A stretch of DNA of 64,000 bases from G026625185 sp963727835 (GCA_963727835.1 CAVSIB010000016.1:22125-86124), one strand, 5' to 3'; positions 34,407 through 44,866 are shown, numbered from the stretch's first letter. Numbers and translations: made by a program. The notes: generated by a model not told the origin, from the sequence alone.

Positions 34407-36102
34407 GTGCACCAAAAATCGTGTGAATTAAAAAACCAGTATGCCATCAGTTGCAAAGAGCTGACATTCGCTCTCATCATCGTAGGGCTTTCATGTGCAG
34501 TGCGAATTCTTTATTCACTGCATTGCCAGCTCTGTAGCGATGAGCCGCAGCATCTTCATGTGATCTGGGGCTGGTATCATGGCCTTGTGCAATATCGGGA
34601 TATCTTTGATAATCACATGCCGCTCTTTCATATACTCCTGAGCCCGCTTTTCTCGGCTATCGGCGAGCGGCCCACCCTCATGATCTGGATGCGTCTGGCG
34701 ATGCTACCGCTCTTTGCCGTAATCATTTTTTGCATTTACGTGATTGGGGCGTCTGTTTTCAGCAAGCGGGTTGGTCTCTGGGCGGCAGTGTGGACAACGG
34801 TTTTTCCATCAATGAGCCTGTTTATTGAATTCCGAACCGACATTCTCTGGGCACTGTGCTGGTTTTCCTGTATCGCGATTCTGGTAAGCGGCCGGCTGAC
34901 CATACGGCGTAGTGCGGTTGCCGGATTTTTTGCCGGATTGACGTTCGCAACCTCTCTTAAAACATCATTTCTGGCAGTCGCGTTAGCCGCTTCAATTGTC
35001 GCAACCATCCTCATAACCCGTAAATCTTACCATTGGGCCGGCCAAGCTTCTCAATTGATCCTAAAAGGTTGCGCATTTATTGTTTGCCTCTTAATTCCCC
35101 CTGCGGTGCTCGTTGCTTATTTTTACGCCCGCGGTGCTGCTGATTCGATGTATTACTGCGTGGTTGCGCATAATCTTGTCTTAGAACGCGAATTTTTTTT
35201 TCGACATTTAATATCCATGAGCTATAGCAATATCTGTTTCATTGGTCTGTTCGGTAGGTCTTAAGCGACTTGAACAGTCCGATACAAAGATGCTCCGGAA
35301 AACTTTCATCATGCTTCTGGCAGGGTTCTCGTTTGCAATGCTGCAACTCTGGCCTGTTCTGACTCAGCAGGACTATGCTGTCATCCTGCCGGCATTTCTG
35401 GTGGTTGGGGCTGCGCTAATCGAGTTTGCACAGGTATCCGCTTTAAAGCGCCGGCCTTTTTTACCTCTTCGCCAGCTCTTTCCGGTTATCATGGCCATCC
35501 AACTTGGTATGATGGCGATCTTTGCGCCCTGGCACAGCGCTCTGACATATAACCTTCAGCAATGGCGTGATGTGTTGCGCATGACCGATCCCGATCAAAC
35601 GGTAATGGATCTTAAGGGTGAATTAATTTTCAGACCCCGGCCGTACTATTATGTTGTCGAAACATTCACCAGTAAAAGGATCCACCAAGGCCTGCTGAAA
35701 GATGATATTCCAGAGCAGATGGTAGCCCGCGGAACGTGTGTTGCAAACCATCCGATGGGCTGGGAAGGCCGCATGCCCGCGCGGACCGGCGAATTCATAA
35801 AACGCAATTACGTTTCTGTTGGAACGCTGCTGGTGGCCGGGAAAGTCCTTGAAAGGACCTCTCCAACCGATCGCATTGAATTTGAAATTGAATTGCCGGC
35901 ACAGTATTCTCTCGTTTCCGCATCTGGACCAGCAACGGGTCTGCTCGATAACGAGCCGGTTGGGCAAACGGTTTTGCTCAAACCTGGACGACATTTTTAC
36001 CAGCCTCGCACAACGGAAACTAAATTTGCTCTCGTGTGGTCACAGGCTCTTGAGCGAGGTTTCTGGCCCGTGAAAATAGTAAAACGGAATCCCCAGCCAT
36101 GA
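34407..36102 (+). CDS. GT39/PMT-like membrane glycosyltransferase, frameshifted
   Basis: About 565 codons with one extra base. The first frame has CSDEPQHLHVIWGWYHGLVQY and FDNHMPLFHILLSPLF, a typical N-terminal loop of PMT-like enzymes, with many TM helices. It ends at ICFIGLFG; removal of one G near 35252-35255 continues as VGLKRLEQSDTKML and further TM helices (TFIMLLAGFSFAMLQLW), then a soluble C-terminal domain (about 400-565). The stop overlaps the PIG-L ATG by 4 nt, which supports treating both halves as one gene. Confidence 0.7.
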
Positions 36103-37184
36103 CCGGGGCCATTTTTGACACCAACAGCAGGGTGCTGGTAATGGCGCCTCATCCTGATGATGAATCCCTTGCTGCTGGCGCCCTTCTCCAGTATGCACAT
36201 CAAGCCGGCGCCCAAATCCGGATTCTGTTTATGACCAACGGAGAAAATAATCCCTGGCCTCAGCGCGTGCTGGAACGACGCTGGCGAATTCGCCCGGAAG
36301 ATAAAATTCGCTTCGGCCTGCTCCGCAAAGCTGAAGCGCAATCCGCAATCGAGACCTTGGGATTAGATTGCGCCTGCGCTCAATTCCTTGGGTTCCCTGA
36401 TCGGGGGATAACGCATCTCCTGCTCACCGCGGCCCCGCAGACAATTATTCCGGCACTGGTCCAGAACTTCGAACAATTCGGGCCCAGCCATATCGTTTAC
36501 CCTTCGGGATTTGACCTTCATCCGGACCACAATGGCCTGAATGTGCTGGTGGAAATGGCTTTGCGGCAATCCAAAAACCACCCGCCATCGGGTATGACCT
36601 ATATTGTGCACCGGAGAAAACACAGAGAGAACGCTCCTGCTACTATAATACTAAACGTAACTCCTAGCCAGATACAGATTAAACGTGGCGCAATCCTCTG
36701 CCATACGTCACAGCTTACATTAAGGCCCTGGAGTCTTCTCGCCAGGGCAAAAGATACCGAGGAATTCCTTGCGGTCGAAAAACCCCAGGTTTATTGTCCA
36801 TACCATCCCGTCCGTAACGCACAAATTCAGGACGACAGACTTCAGGCCGCGCTTGCCTTGCAACCTCACCCCAGCGCATTTGGCAAACCTTACCTTTACC
36901 TGATAGGGATTTTGGAGAATGGAATGGTCAGCGCCTATAAATTGCTGTTCGATGCTAGCCCGATGCCGTGGTCCGGAATTTCCAAGGTCGAACTTGTTGA
37001 TCTGGCCTCAAATTCAGTTCGTGGGCAGGGCCACTATCGCGGTAATTTTAAATCGGGATTGATTGAGATGGATTGTGAGCCGATTTCGCAGTTTCAACGA
37101 GTGTTTATCAAACTTAATCGGCCATTCGGTTTCTTTGATGAGGCAGGGTGGCGTGAATTGCCAATCGACCCATGCAAGGATTAG
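36099..37184 (+). CDS. PIG-L family deacetylase
   Basis: 361 aa. Zn-dependent LmbE/PIG-L N-acetylglucosamine-type deacetylase. Metal site APHPDDESLAAGALL near residue 17 and SGFDLHPDHNGLN near 130, with FMTNGENNPWPQR in between. The C-terminal 130 residues (about 230-361) form an extra beta-rich-looking domain not found in minimal PIG-L enzymes. ATG overlaps the stop of the membrane glycosyltransferase. Inferred role: removes an acetyl group from a sugar on a lipid carrier or glycan made by its neighbours. Confidence 0.82.
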   Translation: MTGAIFDTNSRVLVMAPHPDDESLAAGALLQYAHQAGAQIRILFMTNGENNPWPQRVLERRWRIRPEDKIRFGLLRKAEAQSAIETLGLDCACAQFLGFPDRGITHLLLTAAPQTIIPALVQNFEQFGPSHIVYPSGFDLHPDHNGLNVLVEMALRQSKNHPPSGMTYIVHRRKHRENAPATIILNVTPSQIQIKRGAILCHTSQLTLRPWSLLARAKDTEEFLAVEKPQVYCPYHPVRNAQIQDDRLQAALALQPHPSAFGKPYLYLIGILENGMVSAYKLLFDASPMPWSGISKVELVDLASNSVRGQGHYRGNFKSGLIEMDCEPISQFQRVFIKLNRPFGFFDEAGWRELPIDPCKD

Positions 37185-37566
37185 AGGCAGATCTGGAGAA
37201 AGCAGTATAATAGGCAACGACCCCACAGCTCTTTAAGCGGGTTAACACCGTATGCATTTATCAAAGAACAACAAAACAAAAACCTTACTAAGGAAGAAAC
37301 TGTCAATGTGAAACTGGCCCACACTACGGGGTAAGGTCAGGTTACGTATCCAGAATATCCCATGAGAAAACAAGGGCAAAAAATCGTATTAAAATTTTAC
37401 CATTTGGTTTCTTGGTTACCTGCGTGTAATGAGGCCAAGCCCTGGCAACTATTTTACTCCATAAAATTATAACTGATTGTTTTTTTTATTTACTTGAACT
37501 AATCCATTGGCAACGTCTTTGTTTTTATGTAGTTTGCGCCGATAGTAACTGAGGATTAAGATAAGA
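37185..37566. other. Intergenic region, no recognised feature
   Basis: Between convergent genes. No gene, RNA or strong terminator is evident. A/T-rich tail toward 37490. Confidence 0.45.
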
Positions 37567-39031
37567 TTAGTTTTTCTTAATGGTTGGTGAAATCCCGATA
37601 GGTTTTGTGGGAAGCGTAACGGTAAACGTGGTCCCCTGATGTAACTGACTTTTTACGTCAATGGTTCCGTGATGAGCCTTTACAATCCATTGACAAATAC
37701 TTAAGCCAAGACCTACTCCGCCCGATAGCCGGGAGCGGGATGTATCTACCCGGTAAAATCGGTCGAATATATGGGGTAAATCATCGCTGGGTATTCCTAT
37801 GCCCGTGTCTTTTAGGACAACTGTTACCTGGCCTTTTCCCGGTTGTACTAGCAGGCTAATATTCCCTCCATTAGGGGTATATTTTATGGCATTATCAATG
37901 AGGTTGCTGAAAAGCTGTTTCAGCTTTATACTGTCGAAATTTATCAGTACCTCCTCGGGTGCCGAAAGGGTAAAACTAATTTTTTTCTGCATTACCACAA
38001 TATTGAAGGCCTCATAGAGTTCTTTAAGCAGTTCGGAAAAATTTAGATTTTCAATCTTGAGGCTTGCCTTGCCTTCGTCTGCTTGAGAGAGAATGAGGAG
38101 ATCATTAACGAGCTTGATCAAGAAATCAAGCCGTTCGAGGTTATTAGTCAGAGCCTCTTGGTAGTCTTCTGAAGACCGTTTTCGAGAAAGCAAAACTTCA
38201 GTCTCCCCCTTAAGCGAAGCGAGCGGCGTGCGCAACTCATGGGCGGCATCACCAGTAAACCGGGAGAGTTTTTCAAAAGATTCTTCCAGACGTTCCATCA
38301 TCTGATTGATAGTCGTGACCAGCCTATCCAGATCATCGCCAGTCCCTTGGAGGGGTAGTCGTTCGCTCAGGTTGTTGGCCGTTATTCGTTTGGTAGCTTC
38401 CGTTATTTTATCAATAGGCTTCAGGGATTTGCCGGGATAAGAACCACCCCCCGATGGAGCCAAAAAACAAAGCCAGAAAAAATGCGATAAAAAGATGTTC
38501 CCGAAAATTTTCGATGCTTTTGCGCATGGTGCGGAGATGGGTTGCGATTTGAACAACATATTTTAATTCCCCACCTTCCCTATAAAAATAAGTGCAGAGG
38601 CGAAAAGGGGTTGTCCCGTGGTGATAAACATTCAATGTTGTATTAATAGGTTTTTGATAACTAACATGATCTAAAAAAACTTTGGGGAAAGAAAGATCCG
38701 ACAATGTTGCGGAGGAAAAAATGATCTTACCTTTTTGATCGAGCACCCGGAAAGCGATCGGGTAATACCTGTGATTAGAAACAACCTTCTCATAGTCTTT
38801 TAACTGATCATTGAAACTTCCTGATTTTTTAATTCCCTCCTTTATGATTTCTTGCGCCTCATCCGCAAGCATCCGGTCAATCTCCTTAAGGAGATTCCGA
38901 CGAAGGCGATAGTCTAAAAATCCAAAGATGAGAATTATAATGGTCAAGAACGTTATCGTGTACCATAACGCCATCCTTACATCGAGTCGTTGATAAAACC
39001 TAATCCTTCTCTTTAAAAACATAACCAACAC
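37567..39031 (-). CDS. Two-component sensor histidine kinase, frameshifted
   Basis: About 488 codons with one extra base. First frame: TM1 (WYTITFLTIIILIFGFLDY), a periplasmic sensor domain (about 40-165), TM2 (LFIAFFLALFFGSIGGWFL). It breaks at a CCC run (near 38436-38440); removing one C gives GGWFLSGKSLKPIDKITEAT, entering the HAMP domain. Second frame: HAMP, HisKA with HELRTPLASLKGE (phospho-His), HATPase with DNAIKYTPNGG, DTGIGIPSDD and GGVGLGLSI. It overlaps the response-regulator gene by 32 nt. The signal is unknown. Confidence 0.8.
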
Positions 39032-39674
39032 CCTTAACAGTATGAATTAGTTTCGGAGAGAAGTCGTTGTCAATTTTGGAGCGGAGATGATTTATATGAA
39101 CATCAATTACATTGGTCATGGTGTCAAAATTATAATTCCAGATGTGCTCAGAAAGCATGGTGCGAGTTAGCACCTGGTCAGGATTCTTCATAAAATATTC
39201 GAGTAAAGCGTATTCTTTTGGGGTAAGGTCAATAAGAGCATCCCCCCGCCGGACCTCACGGCTGATTTGATTCAAACTTAAATCAGCATACTGTAAAGTT
39301 GGAGATACTACCTCTTTGCCCCGACGCAGTATAGCCCTTATTCGCGCCAACAGTTCATAGAAAGAAAAGGGCTTAACGATATAATCGTCAGCCCCTAAAT
39401 TTAATCCATTCACTATACTTCCTTCGGAATCTTTTGCAGTGAGAAATATGACTGGAGTAGTATTTCCCCTTTCTCTTAAATGAAGAAGAATTTTATCCCC
39501 GCTCAAAAGAGGGAGCATAATGTCCAAGATAATGAGGTCATAATTTTCTTGGGTTGCCAAATGAAGACCATCTTCGCCATTTTCCGCAATGTCCACGCTA
39601 AAAGAGTTTTCTTTTAACCCTTTTTCGATAAAACGGGCCACATTTTTATCGTCTTCGACTAATAAAATTTTCAC
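39000..39674 (-). CDS. OmpR/PhoB-family response regulator
   Basis: 224 aa. Receiver domain (1-118) with acidic pocket VEDDKNV, phospho-acceptor Asp in LIILDIMLPLLSG, FLTAKDS and KPFSFYELLARI. The winged-helix DNA-binding domain (about 128-222) has TPKEYALLEYFMKNPDQVL and the recognition helix region DVHINHLRSKID, ending VKGVGYVF. Co-transcribed with the overlapping kinase gene. Targets are not readable here. Confidence 0.92.
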   Translation of the reverse strand: MKILLVEDDKNVARFIEKGLKENSFSVDIAENGEDGLHLATQENYDLIILDIMLPLLSGDKILLHLRERGNTTPVIFLTAKDSEGSIVNGLNLGADDYIVKPFSFYELLARIRAILRRGKEVVSPTLQYADLSLNQISREVRRGDALIDLTPKEYALLEYFMKNPDQVLTRTMLSEHIWNYNFDTMTNVIDVHINHLRSKIDNDFSPKLIHTVKGVGYVFKEKD

Positions 39675-39683
39675 AATACCCGC

Positions 39684-40610
39684 CTAATTGGTCCCCAGTA
39701 TTTCTCTTGCCTCAGATACGTCATTGGCTATCTGTGCCATAAGCTCATCCGAAGATGCAAAAGTTTTTTCCTTTCTAATGCGTGCGACAAAAGAAATTTC
39801 TATTTCTTTTCCATAGAGGTCTCGATTAAAATCAAGAATATGAACTTCAAGGGAAAGCCCCTGCCCAGAGAATGTAGGATTATATCCGATATTCATCGCC
39901 CCGGGAAATTGATTGTTCTCACATTTTACCCAGACGGCATACACGCCAACCCCTGGGTGAAGAGCTTTATTGGGCCTTATATTTGCCGTCGGATACCCGA
40001 GGGTTATCCCTCGTCCTCTTCCTTTTATTACCTGGCCAGTAATACTATAGTCTCTGCCGAGAAGGCGATGAGCGACCTCTACTTTTCCCATTTGAATAAA
40101 TTCTCGAATTTTACTGCTTTTTACTATGATGTTGTCCTTAATCTGTGATTCAATAATTTTAACCCGAAAATTGAGACTTTTACCCATCGTTGTGAGAAAA
40201 TAAATATTTCCCTGACGCTTACTCCCAAAAGTGTAATCCTCCCCCACAAAGATCTCTTTTGTTCCGATTTTCCCCCAGAGAATATTTTTAACGAATTCTT
40301 CAGCCGTGAGCCGAGAAAATTCTAAAGTAAAAGGCTCACAAATTACTACATCAATACCAGCCTTCTCAATAAGTTTTAATTTTTCCTCTAATGTGGTAAT
40401 ATTTAAAAATTGTCTTCCCCGTGTCAGCACGGAGAGAGGATGAGGATGAAAAGTGTAGACCAAAGAAGTCCCTTGTATCTCTTTTGCCCTTTCTCGTATG
40501 CGAGAAAAGATTTCCTGATGACCCAAGTGGACTCCATCAAAATTGCCCAAGGTCACAACCGGGTTCAAAAATTTTTGGTTTAGATCTTTATAACCTTCAA
40601 AGACTTCCAT
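39684..40610 (-). CDS. ribF: RibF: bifunctional riboflavin kinase / FAD synthetase
   Basis: 308 aa, the usual length. The N-terminal FAD synthetase domain (about 1-180) has VTLGNFDGVHLGHQEIF and the FVGEDYTFGSKRQGN segment; the C-terminal riboflavin kinase domain (about 183-305) has GRGRGITLGYPTANI and a GVYAVWV strand. It makes FMN and FAD. It ends 9 nt before the response-regulator gene, so all three minus-strand genes may share a transcript. Transcribed divergently from the tRNA-Leu gene. Confidence 0.93.
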   Translation of the reverse strand: MEVFEGYKDLNQKFLNPVVTLGNFDGVHLGHQEIFSRIRERAKEIQGTSLVYTFHPHPLSVLTRGRQFLNITTLEEKLKLIEKAGIDVVICEPFTLEFSRLTAEEFVKNILWGKIGTKEIFVGEDYTFGSKRQGNIYFLTTMGKSLNFRVKIIESQIKDNIIVKSSKIREFIQMGKVEVAHRLLGRDYSITGQVIKGRGRGITLGYPTANIRPNKALHPGVGVYAVWVKCENNQFPGAMNIGYNPTFSGQGLSLEVHILDFNRDLYGKEIEISFVARIRKEKTFASSDELMAQIANDVSEAREILGTN

Positions 40611-40648
40611 ATCTTTTTAAAGTTCAAAAACTTACGGGTAGATACCGC

Positions 40649-40677
40649 TTGACTATCGAAGCTTACTATTATAAAAT
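40649..40677 (+). promoter_or_regulatory. Promoter of the tRNA-Leu gene
   Basis: TTGACT (40649-40654), exactly 17 nt, then TAAAAT (40672-40677). The predicted start site is about 12 nt before the mature tRNA 5' end, typical of stable RNA genes. Confidence 0.6.
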
Positions 40678-40695
40678 TTCTCCTAAAAAGAAACT

Positions 40696-40779
40696 GCCGA
40701 AGTGGCGGAATTGGCAGACGCGCTAGGTTCAGGGTCTAGTGAGGGTAGCCTCGTAGGGGTTCAAATCCCCTCTTCGGCA
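40696..40779 (+). tRNA. tRNA-Leu (anticodon CAG)
   Basis: 84-nt class II tRNA. Acceptor stem GCCGAAG (40696-40702) pairs with CTTCGGC (40772-40778), discriminator A. The D-arm is GCGGAATTGGCAGACGC; the anticodon loop TTCAGGG lies between stem strands CTAGG/TCTAG, giving CAG at 40730-40732, which reads CUG. A long variable arm (GAGGGTAGCCTC region) and the T-arm GGGGTTCAAATCCCC follow. CCA is not encoded. Confidence 0.95.
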
Positions 40780-40892
40780 TGGTAAACTTTCCGATAGTTA
40801 ATTTTTTTCGTTCTTCTGAAAAATATCTTTTTTCCTCCATGCAAAAGAAAGAAGGTTTACTTTACTCCTTTTTTTAATTTTTTTCTATACTC

Positions 40893-40921
40893 TTGACATT
40901 ATTTTTATATTAGATTAAAAA
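40893..40921 (+). promoter_or_regulatory. Promoter of the rpmA-obgE operon
   Basis: TTGACA (40893-40898), 17-nt spacer, TAAAAA (40916-40921). It leaves a leader of about 130 nt before rpmA. No L21-type gene lies between it and rpmA. Confidence 0.45.
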
Positions 40922-41059
40922 GTTACCGATCAAAAAATGGCTAAGGCCATTTAAATTTTAGAGGTTGATAAATAAGTATTAAGATATCTAAAAAGATATA
41001 GAAGAAAATAAAGAGCACAACGTAATAGATAAGATTTCAGAAGTAAAGGAGAAATTAAG

Positions 41060-41314
41060 ATGGCGCATAAAAAAGGACAGGGTAGCTCCCGAAATGGTCG
41101 CGACAGTCAAAGCCAGAGGTTTGGAGTTAAACGCTTTGGCGGCCAATCAGTACTCGCCGGAAATATCCTGGCTCGCCAGGTGGGCACTAAATGGCATCCT
41201 GGGAACAATGTTGGGTTGGGAAAAGACTTCACTCTCTTTGCCAAAATTGATGGAAAAGTAAAATTTGAAAGACTTGGCCGAGACCGAATAAAAGTAAGTG
41301 TTTATGCTAACTAA
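41060..41314 (+). CDS. rpmA: 50S ribosomal protein L27
   Basis: 84 aa. It begins MAHKKGQGSSRNGRDSQSQR, the conserved L27 N-terminus that reaches the peptidyl-transferase centre, with no cleavable Firmicutes-type extension. FGGQSVLAGNILARQVGTKW is diagnostic. RBS AAAGGAG. It starts the operon with obgE, as in most bacteria, but the usual upstream partner rplU (L21) is missing here. Confidence 0.97.
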   Translation: MAHKKGQGSSRNGRDSQSQRFGVKRFGGQSVLAGNILARQVGTKWHPGNNVGLGKDFTLFAKIDGKVKFERLGRDRIKVSVYAN

Positions 41315-41330
41315 CCAATCTTACAAATAA

Positions 41331-42335
41331 ATGCGGTTCGTAGATGAAGCCAAGATCTGGGTACAGTCAGGCGATGGAGGTCGCGGTTGTGTAAGCTTTC
41401 GCCGTGAAAAATTTGTTCCTCGAGGCGGTCCTGATGGCGGCAATGGAGGAAAAGGTGGGGATGTAATTTTAGTTGCCTCCAACAAACACCCAACCCTGTT
41501 GGATATCGCTCTTCAGCAGCATTACCGGGCTAAGCGGGGACAACACGGAAAAGGTAAGCTGCAGCAAGGCAAACAAGGTGAAGACCGTGAGATTTTTGTT
41601 CCCTTAGGAACAATAGTGCGAGATAGTCAAACAAACAACATTCTCAAAGATTTAGTTTCAGAGGGAGAACGCTTTATCGTTGTCCGAGGCGGAAGAGGTG
41701 GACGAGGCAATGCTTCTTTTAAGTCTTCTACCAACCAGGCGCCCAGAACAGCTCAAGAAGGGCAGAAGGGTGAAACTGCGTGGCTTAAGCTGGAACTTAA
41801 ACTTTTAGCTGATGTCGGGATTATTGGCCTACCCAATGCAGGAAAATCAACGCTCATTTCTAACATATCTTCAGCCCATCCCAAAATTGCTGATTATCCT
41901 TTCACTACGTTAACTCCTAACCTGGGGGTGGTACAGGGTAAAAATTTTGAAAATTTTGTGGTAGCTGATATTCCGGGACTCGTTAAGGGTGCTCACACCG
42001 GATCAGGCCTTGGGCTTAAGTTCCTCAAACATATCGAAAGAACAAACCTTTTAATATATTTACTTGATGCGAGTCTTATGGATGGTGATGATCCAGGAAG
42101 AGATTACACCATTATTCTTAATGAGTTAGAAAGCTATAATCCTATCCTTTTGAAAAAACCGCGAATTATCGCCTTGAATAAGTTGGATTTACTTTCCCCA
42201 CCCGTGCTTCCTGATGCCATCGAGTCTTATTACAAAAAACTTTCCGTCCCTTTTGTTTCTCTTTCTGCCCTTACGGGAGAAGGAATAAAAAAATTACTAA
42301 CCCTGGTAAAAAGCACGTTAAAGCAAAAGCCATGA
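41331..42335 (+). CDS. obgE: Obg/CgtA GTPase
   Basis: 334 aa. Ribosome-associated GTPase for 50S assembly and stress signalling. Gly-rich Obg domain (1-158) with GDGGRGCVSFRREKFVPRGG, then the G domain: G1 GLPNAGKST, G2 DYPFTTLTPNLG, G3 DIPGL, G4 NKLD. The optional C-terminal OCT domain is absent. Its end overlaps proB by 4 nt (ATGA). Confidence 0.96.
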   Translation: MRFVDEAKIWVQSGDGGRGCVSFRREKFVPRGGPDGGNGGKGGDVILVASNKHPTLLDIALQQHYRAKRGQHGKGKLQQGKQGEDREIFVPLGTIVRDSQTNNILKDLVSEGERFIVVRGGRGGRGNASFKSSTNQAPRTAQEGQKGETAWLKLELKLLADVGIIGLPNAGKSTLISNISSAHPKIADYPFTTLTPNLGVVQGKNFENFVVADIPGLVKGAHTGSGLGLKFLKHIERTNLLIYLLDASLMDGDDPGRDYTIILNELESYNPILLKKPRIIALNKLDLLSPPVLPDAIESYYKKLSVPFVSLSALTGEGIKKLLTLVKSTLKQKP

Positions 42336-43468
42336 CCACTGATAACCTGCGCGCGGAAATAATTAAAAAAGTTCGAAGAGTAGTCATCAAGATTGGAAGC
42401 AGCATCTTGACTGATTCCGCAATCACCATTAATTTTAATGCGTTTGCCAGTATTGTTGATCAAATTGCCTGGATCAAAGAGCATGGGATTGAACCGGTCA
42501 TTGTCTCTTCGGGCGCTATTGCGATCGGTATGCAAAAAATAGGTCTCAAACAACTGCCCAAAAGCATTCCTCTTAAGCAAGCGGCAGCTGCGGTTGGGCA
42601 GTCCGGTTTAATGGAAAATTATGAGCGGTTTTTTAAAGAAAAGAATTTAAAAATCGGCCAGGTTCTGCTTACCAACCTAATTCTCAAAGAACGCCCCTTG
42701 TTTTTAAATGCCCGTAATACCCTTTTTGCCTTGCTTGAATTGGGAATCATCCCGATTATTAATGAAAATGATTCGGTCGTAGTCGATGAAATTAAACTTG
42801 GGGATAATGATAACTTAGCCACCATTACCACGAACTTAGTTGAAGCCGATCTCCTTATTATTCTCACAGATCAGGATGGGCTGTTTGAGGCTGATCCCCA
42901 AACATATAAGGATGCCCGATTGATTCCCTTGGTAAAAAAAATTGATAAAAAACTTGAATCCTTAGCAAGCACAAGAAAAAGCGCCTACGGGGTGGGCGGA
43001 ATGGAAACAAAACTTGCTGCCGCAAAAAATGCCACCACCTACGGAATTCCTGTTGTTATGGCGAATGGCCGGGTCCATGGTATCCTGGAAGCAATTTTTC
43101 AGGGAAAAGAGGTCGGCACCCTTTTTCTTCCTCAAACATCAAAGCTCAAGAGCCGAAAGCACTGGATCGCCTTTACTCTCAAGCCCAAGGGTAAAATCTT
43201 TATCGATCATGGGGCAGAGGAAGCAATTCTCAAAAAAGGAAAGAGCCTTTTAGCCATCGGAATCACTAAAGCAGAAGGCGAGTTTCAGTTTGGCGATTCA
43301 GTGAGCATCCTGAATCAACACCAGCACGAGATTGCCCGCGGACTGGTAAATTATGGTTCTTTAGAGATTAAAAGGATCAAGGGAGCACCAACCAAGGAGA
43401 TTGAACGAATATTGGGTTATAAATATTATGATGAGGTCATCAACCGGGATGATCTGGTTGTTTTATAA
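42332..43468 (+). CDS. proB: Glutamate 5-kinase
   Basis: 378 aa. First step of proline synthesis. Amino-acid-kinase domain (about 10-260) with VIKIGSSILTDS, PVIVSSGAIAIGM, NENDSVVVDEIKLGDNDNL and the substrate loop YGVGGMETKLAAAKNA; C-terminal PUA domain (about 278-355). Overlaps obgE and is followed 11 nt later by proA, which uses its product. Confidence 0.95.
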   Translation: MTTDNLRAEIIKKVRRVVIKIGSSILTDSAITINFNAFASIVDQIAWIKEHGIEPVIVSSGAIAIGMQKIGLKQLPKSIPLKQAAAAVGQSGLMENYERFFKEKNLKIGQVLLTNLILKERPLFLNARNTLFALLELGIIPIINENDSVVVDEIKLGDNDNLATITTNLVEADLLIILTDQDGLFEADPQTYKDARLIPLVKKIDKKLESLASTRKSAYGVGGMETKLAAAKNATTYGIPVVMANGRVHGILEAIFQGKEVGTLFLPQTSKLKSRKHWIAFTLKPKGKIFIDHGAEEAILKKGKSLLAIGITKAEGEFQFGDSVSILNQHQHEIARGLVNYGSLEIKRIKGAPTKEIERILGYKYYDEVINRDDLVVL

Positions 43469-43479
43469 GGAACAATTCT

Positions 43480-44739
43480 ATGACGTCTATTCAAGAACAA
43501 GTCCTCACTATTGCTCAAGGCGCAAAAAAGGCTTCGCGCATTGTTGGCCGTCTTTCCACCGAGAAAAAAAATAAAGCCTTATGTCGGATGGCAGAGGCGC
43601 TTATTGACAATGCTGCCCGATTAAAAGAAGAAAACAGTAAAGATGTAAGCCTTGCTCAAAAAAGTGCTTTAAGCAGCGCGCTTATTGACCGGCTCTTGAT
43701 CACCGATAAAACCATAACAGAAATGGCTTCAGGATTACGAGAGGTGGCGAACCTTCCTGACCCGGTGGGAGAAGTGACCGGAATGTGGCGAAGGCCAAAT
43801 AATCTTTTGGTAGGAAGGATGCGGATCCCGCTCGGGGTAATCGGAATAATTTATGAGGCCCGGCCAAATGTTACTGCGGACGCAGCCGGACTTTGTTTAA
43901 AATCAGGCAATGCCGTTATTTTGCGAGGAGGGTCCGAAGCGTTTCACTCAAACGTTTTCATAGCCGATATCCTCCAAAAAGAAGCTGAGAAAGAAGGGAT
44001 CCCGCGCGAGGCTATTTCATTTCTTCCGATTACTGACCGGGAAGCGGTGTATGAGCTTTTACAATTAGAAGATCTGATTGATGTAATTATCCCGCGGGGA
44101 GGAGAAGAACTTATCCGCGCAGTAGTGGAAAAATCAAAGATCCCCGTCATAAAGCACTATAAAGGCACCTGCCATATTTTTATCGATCGCACAGCAGATT
44201 GTGAGATGAGTGAAAAAATCGTTCTTAATGCGAAATGTCAGAGACCCGGAGTCTGTAATGCCGTTGAAACTCTTTTGGTTCATCAGGATATTGCCCCCCA
44301 AATTCTTCCCCTCCTTATTTCACAGCTCCAGAAAGCGGGAGTGGAAATTCGAGGATGTTCTCAAACCCTAACCCTTGTGCCGGATTTAAACAAAGCCACA
44401 GAAGACGACTGGTACGCCGAATACTTAGCTCTCATTTTAGCAGTCAAGATAGTAAAAAATATTGACGAGGCAATTGAACATATTGAAACCTATGGCTCCC
44501 TCCATACGGAAACAATCATTACCCAATCCTATGAAAATTCCCAGAAATTCCTTAAAGAGGTGAATTCTTCAACGGTATTGGTCAATGCCTCCACTCGTTT
44601 TAGCGATGGATTTCAGCTCGGCTTGGGTGCGGAAGTAGGAATCAGCACTACCAAGCTCCATGCCTTCGGGCCCATGGGGCTTAAAGAACTTACAACCACT
44701 AAATTTATTGTCTTTGGAGAAGGACAGGTTCGAGAGTAA
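43480..44739 (+). CDS. proA: Gamma-glutamyl phosphate reductase
   Basis: 419 aa. Second step of proline synthesis: NADPH-dependent reduction of glutamyl 5-phosphate. Aldehyde-dehydrogenase-like fold with RMRIPLGVIGIIYEARPNVT, GNAVILRGGSEAFHSN, and the catalytic Cys in NAKCQRPGVCNAVETLL. GLGAEVGISTTKLHAFGPMGL is the conserved C-terminal block. Adjacent to proB. Confidence 0.96.
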   Translation: MTSIQEQVLTIAQGAKKASRIVGRLSTEKKNKALCRMAEALIDNAARLKEENSKDVSLAQKSALSSALIDRLLITDKTITEMASGLREVANLPDPVGEVTGMWRRPNNLLVGRMRIPLGVIGIIYEARPNVTADAAGLCLKSGNAVILRGGSEAFHSNVFIADILQKEAEKEGIPREAISFLPITDREAVYELLQLEDLIDVIIPRGGEELIRAVVEKSKIPVIKHYKGTCHIFIDRTADCEMSEKIVLNAKCQRPGVCNAVETLLVHQDIAPQILPLLISQLQKAGVEIRGCSQTLTLVPDLNKATEDDWYAEYLALILAVKIVKNIDEAIEHIETYGSLHTETIITQSYENSQKFLKEVNSSTVLVNASTRFSDGFQLGLGAEVGISTTKLHAFGPMGLKELTTTKFIVFGEGQVRE

Positions 44740-44866
44740 ATCTGAATTTAAGGGGTTACTGAAAAAGACGATCTCTTGTTATTACCCCCATAACGGGGGG
44801 ACAAAAAATTTTCGCACGCTACCACGCAAAAAACAAAGAATGATTTTGAAAGCAAAAGAAAACGAC

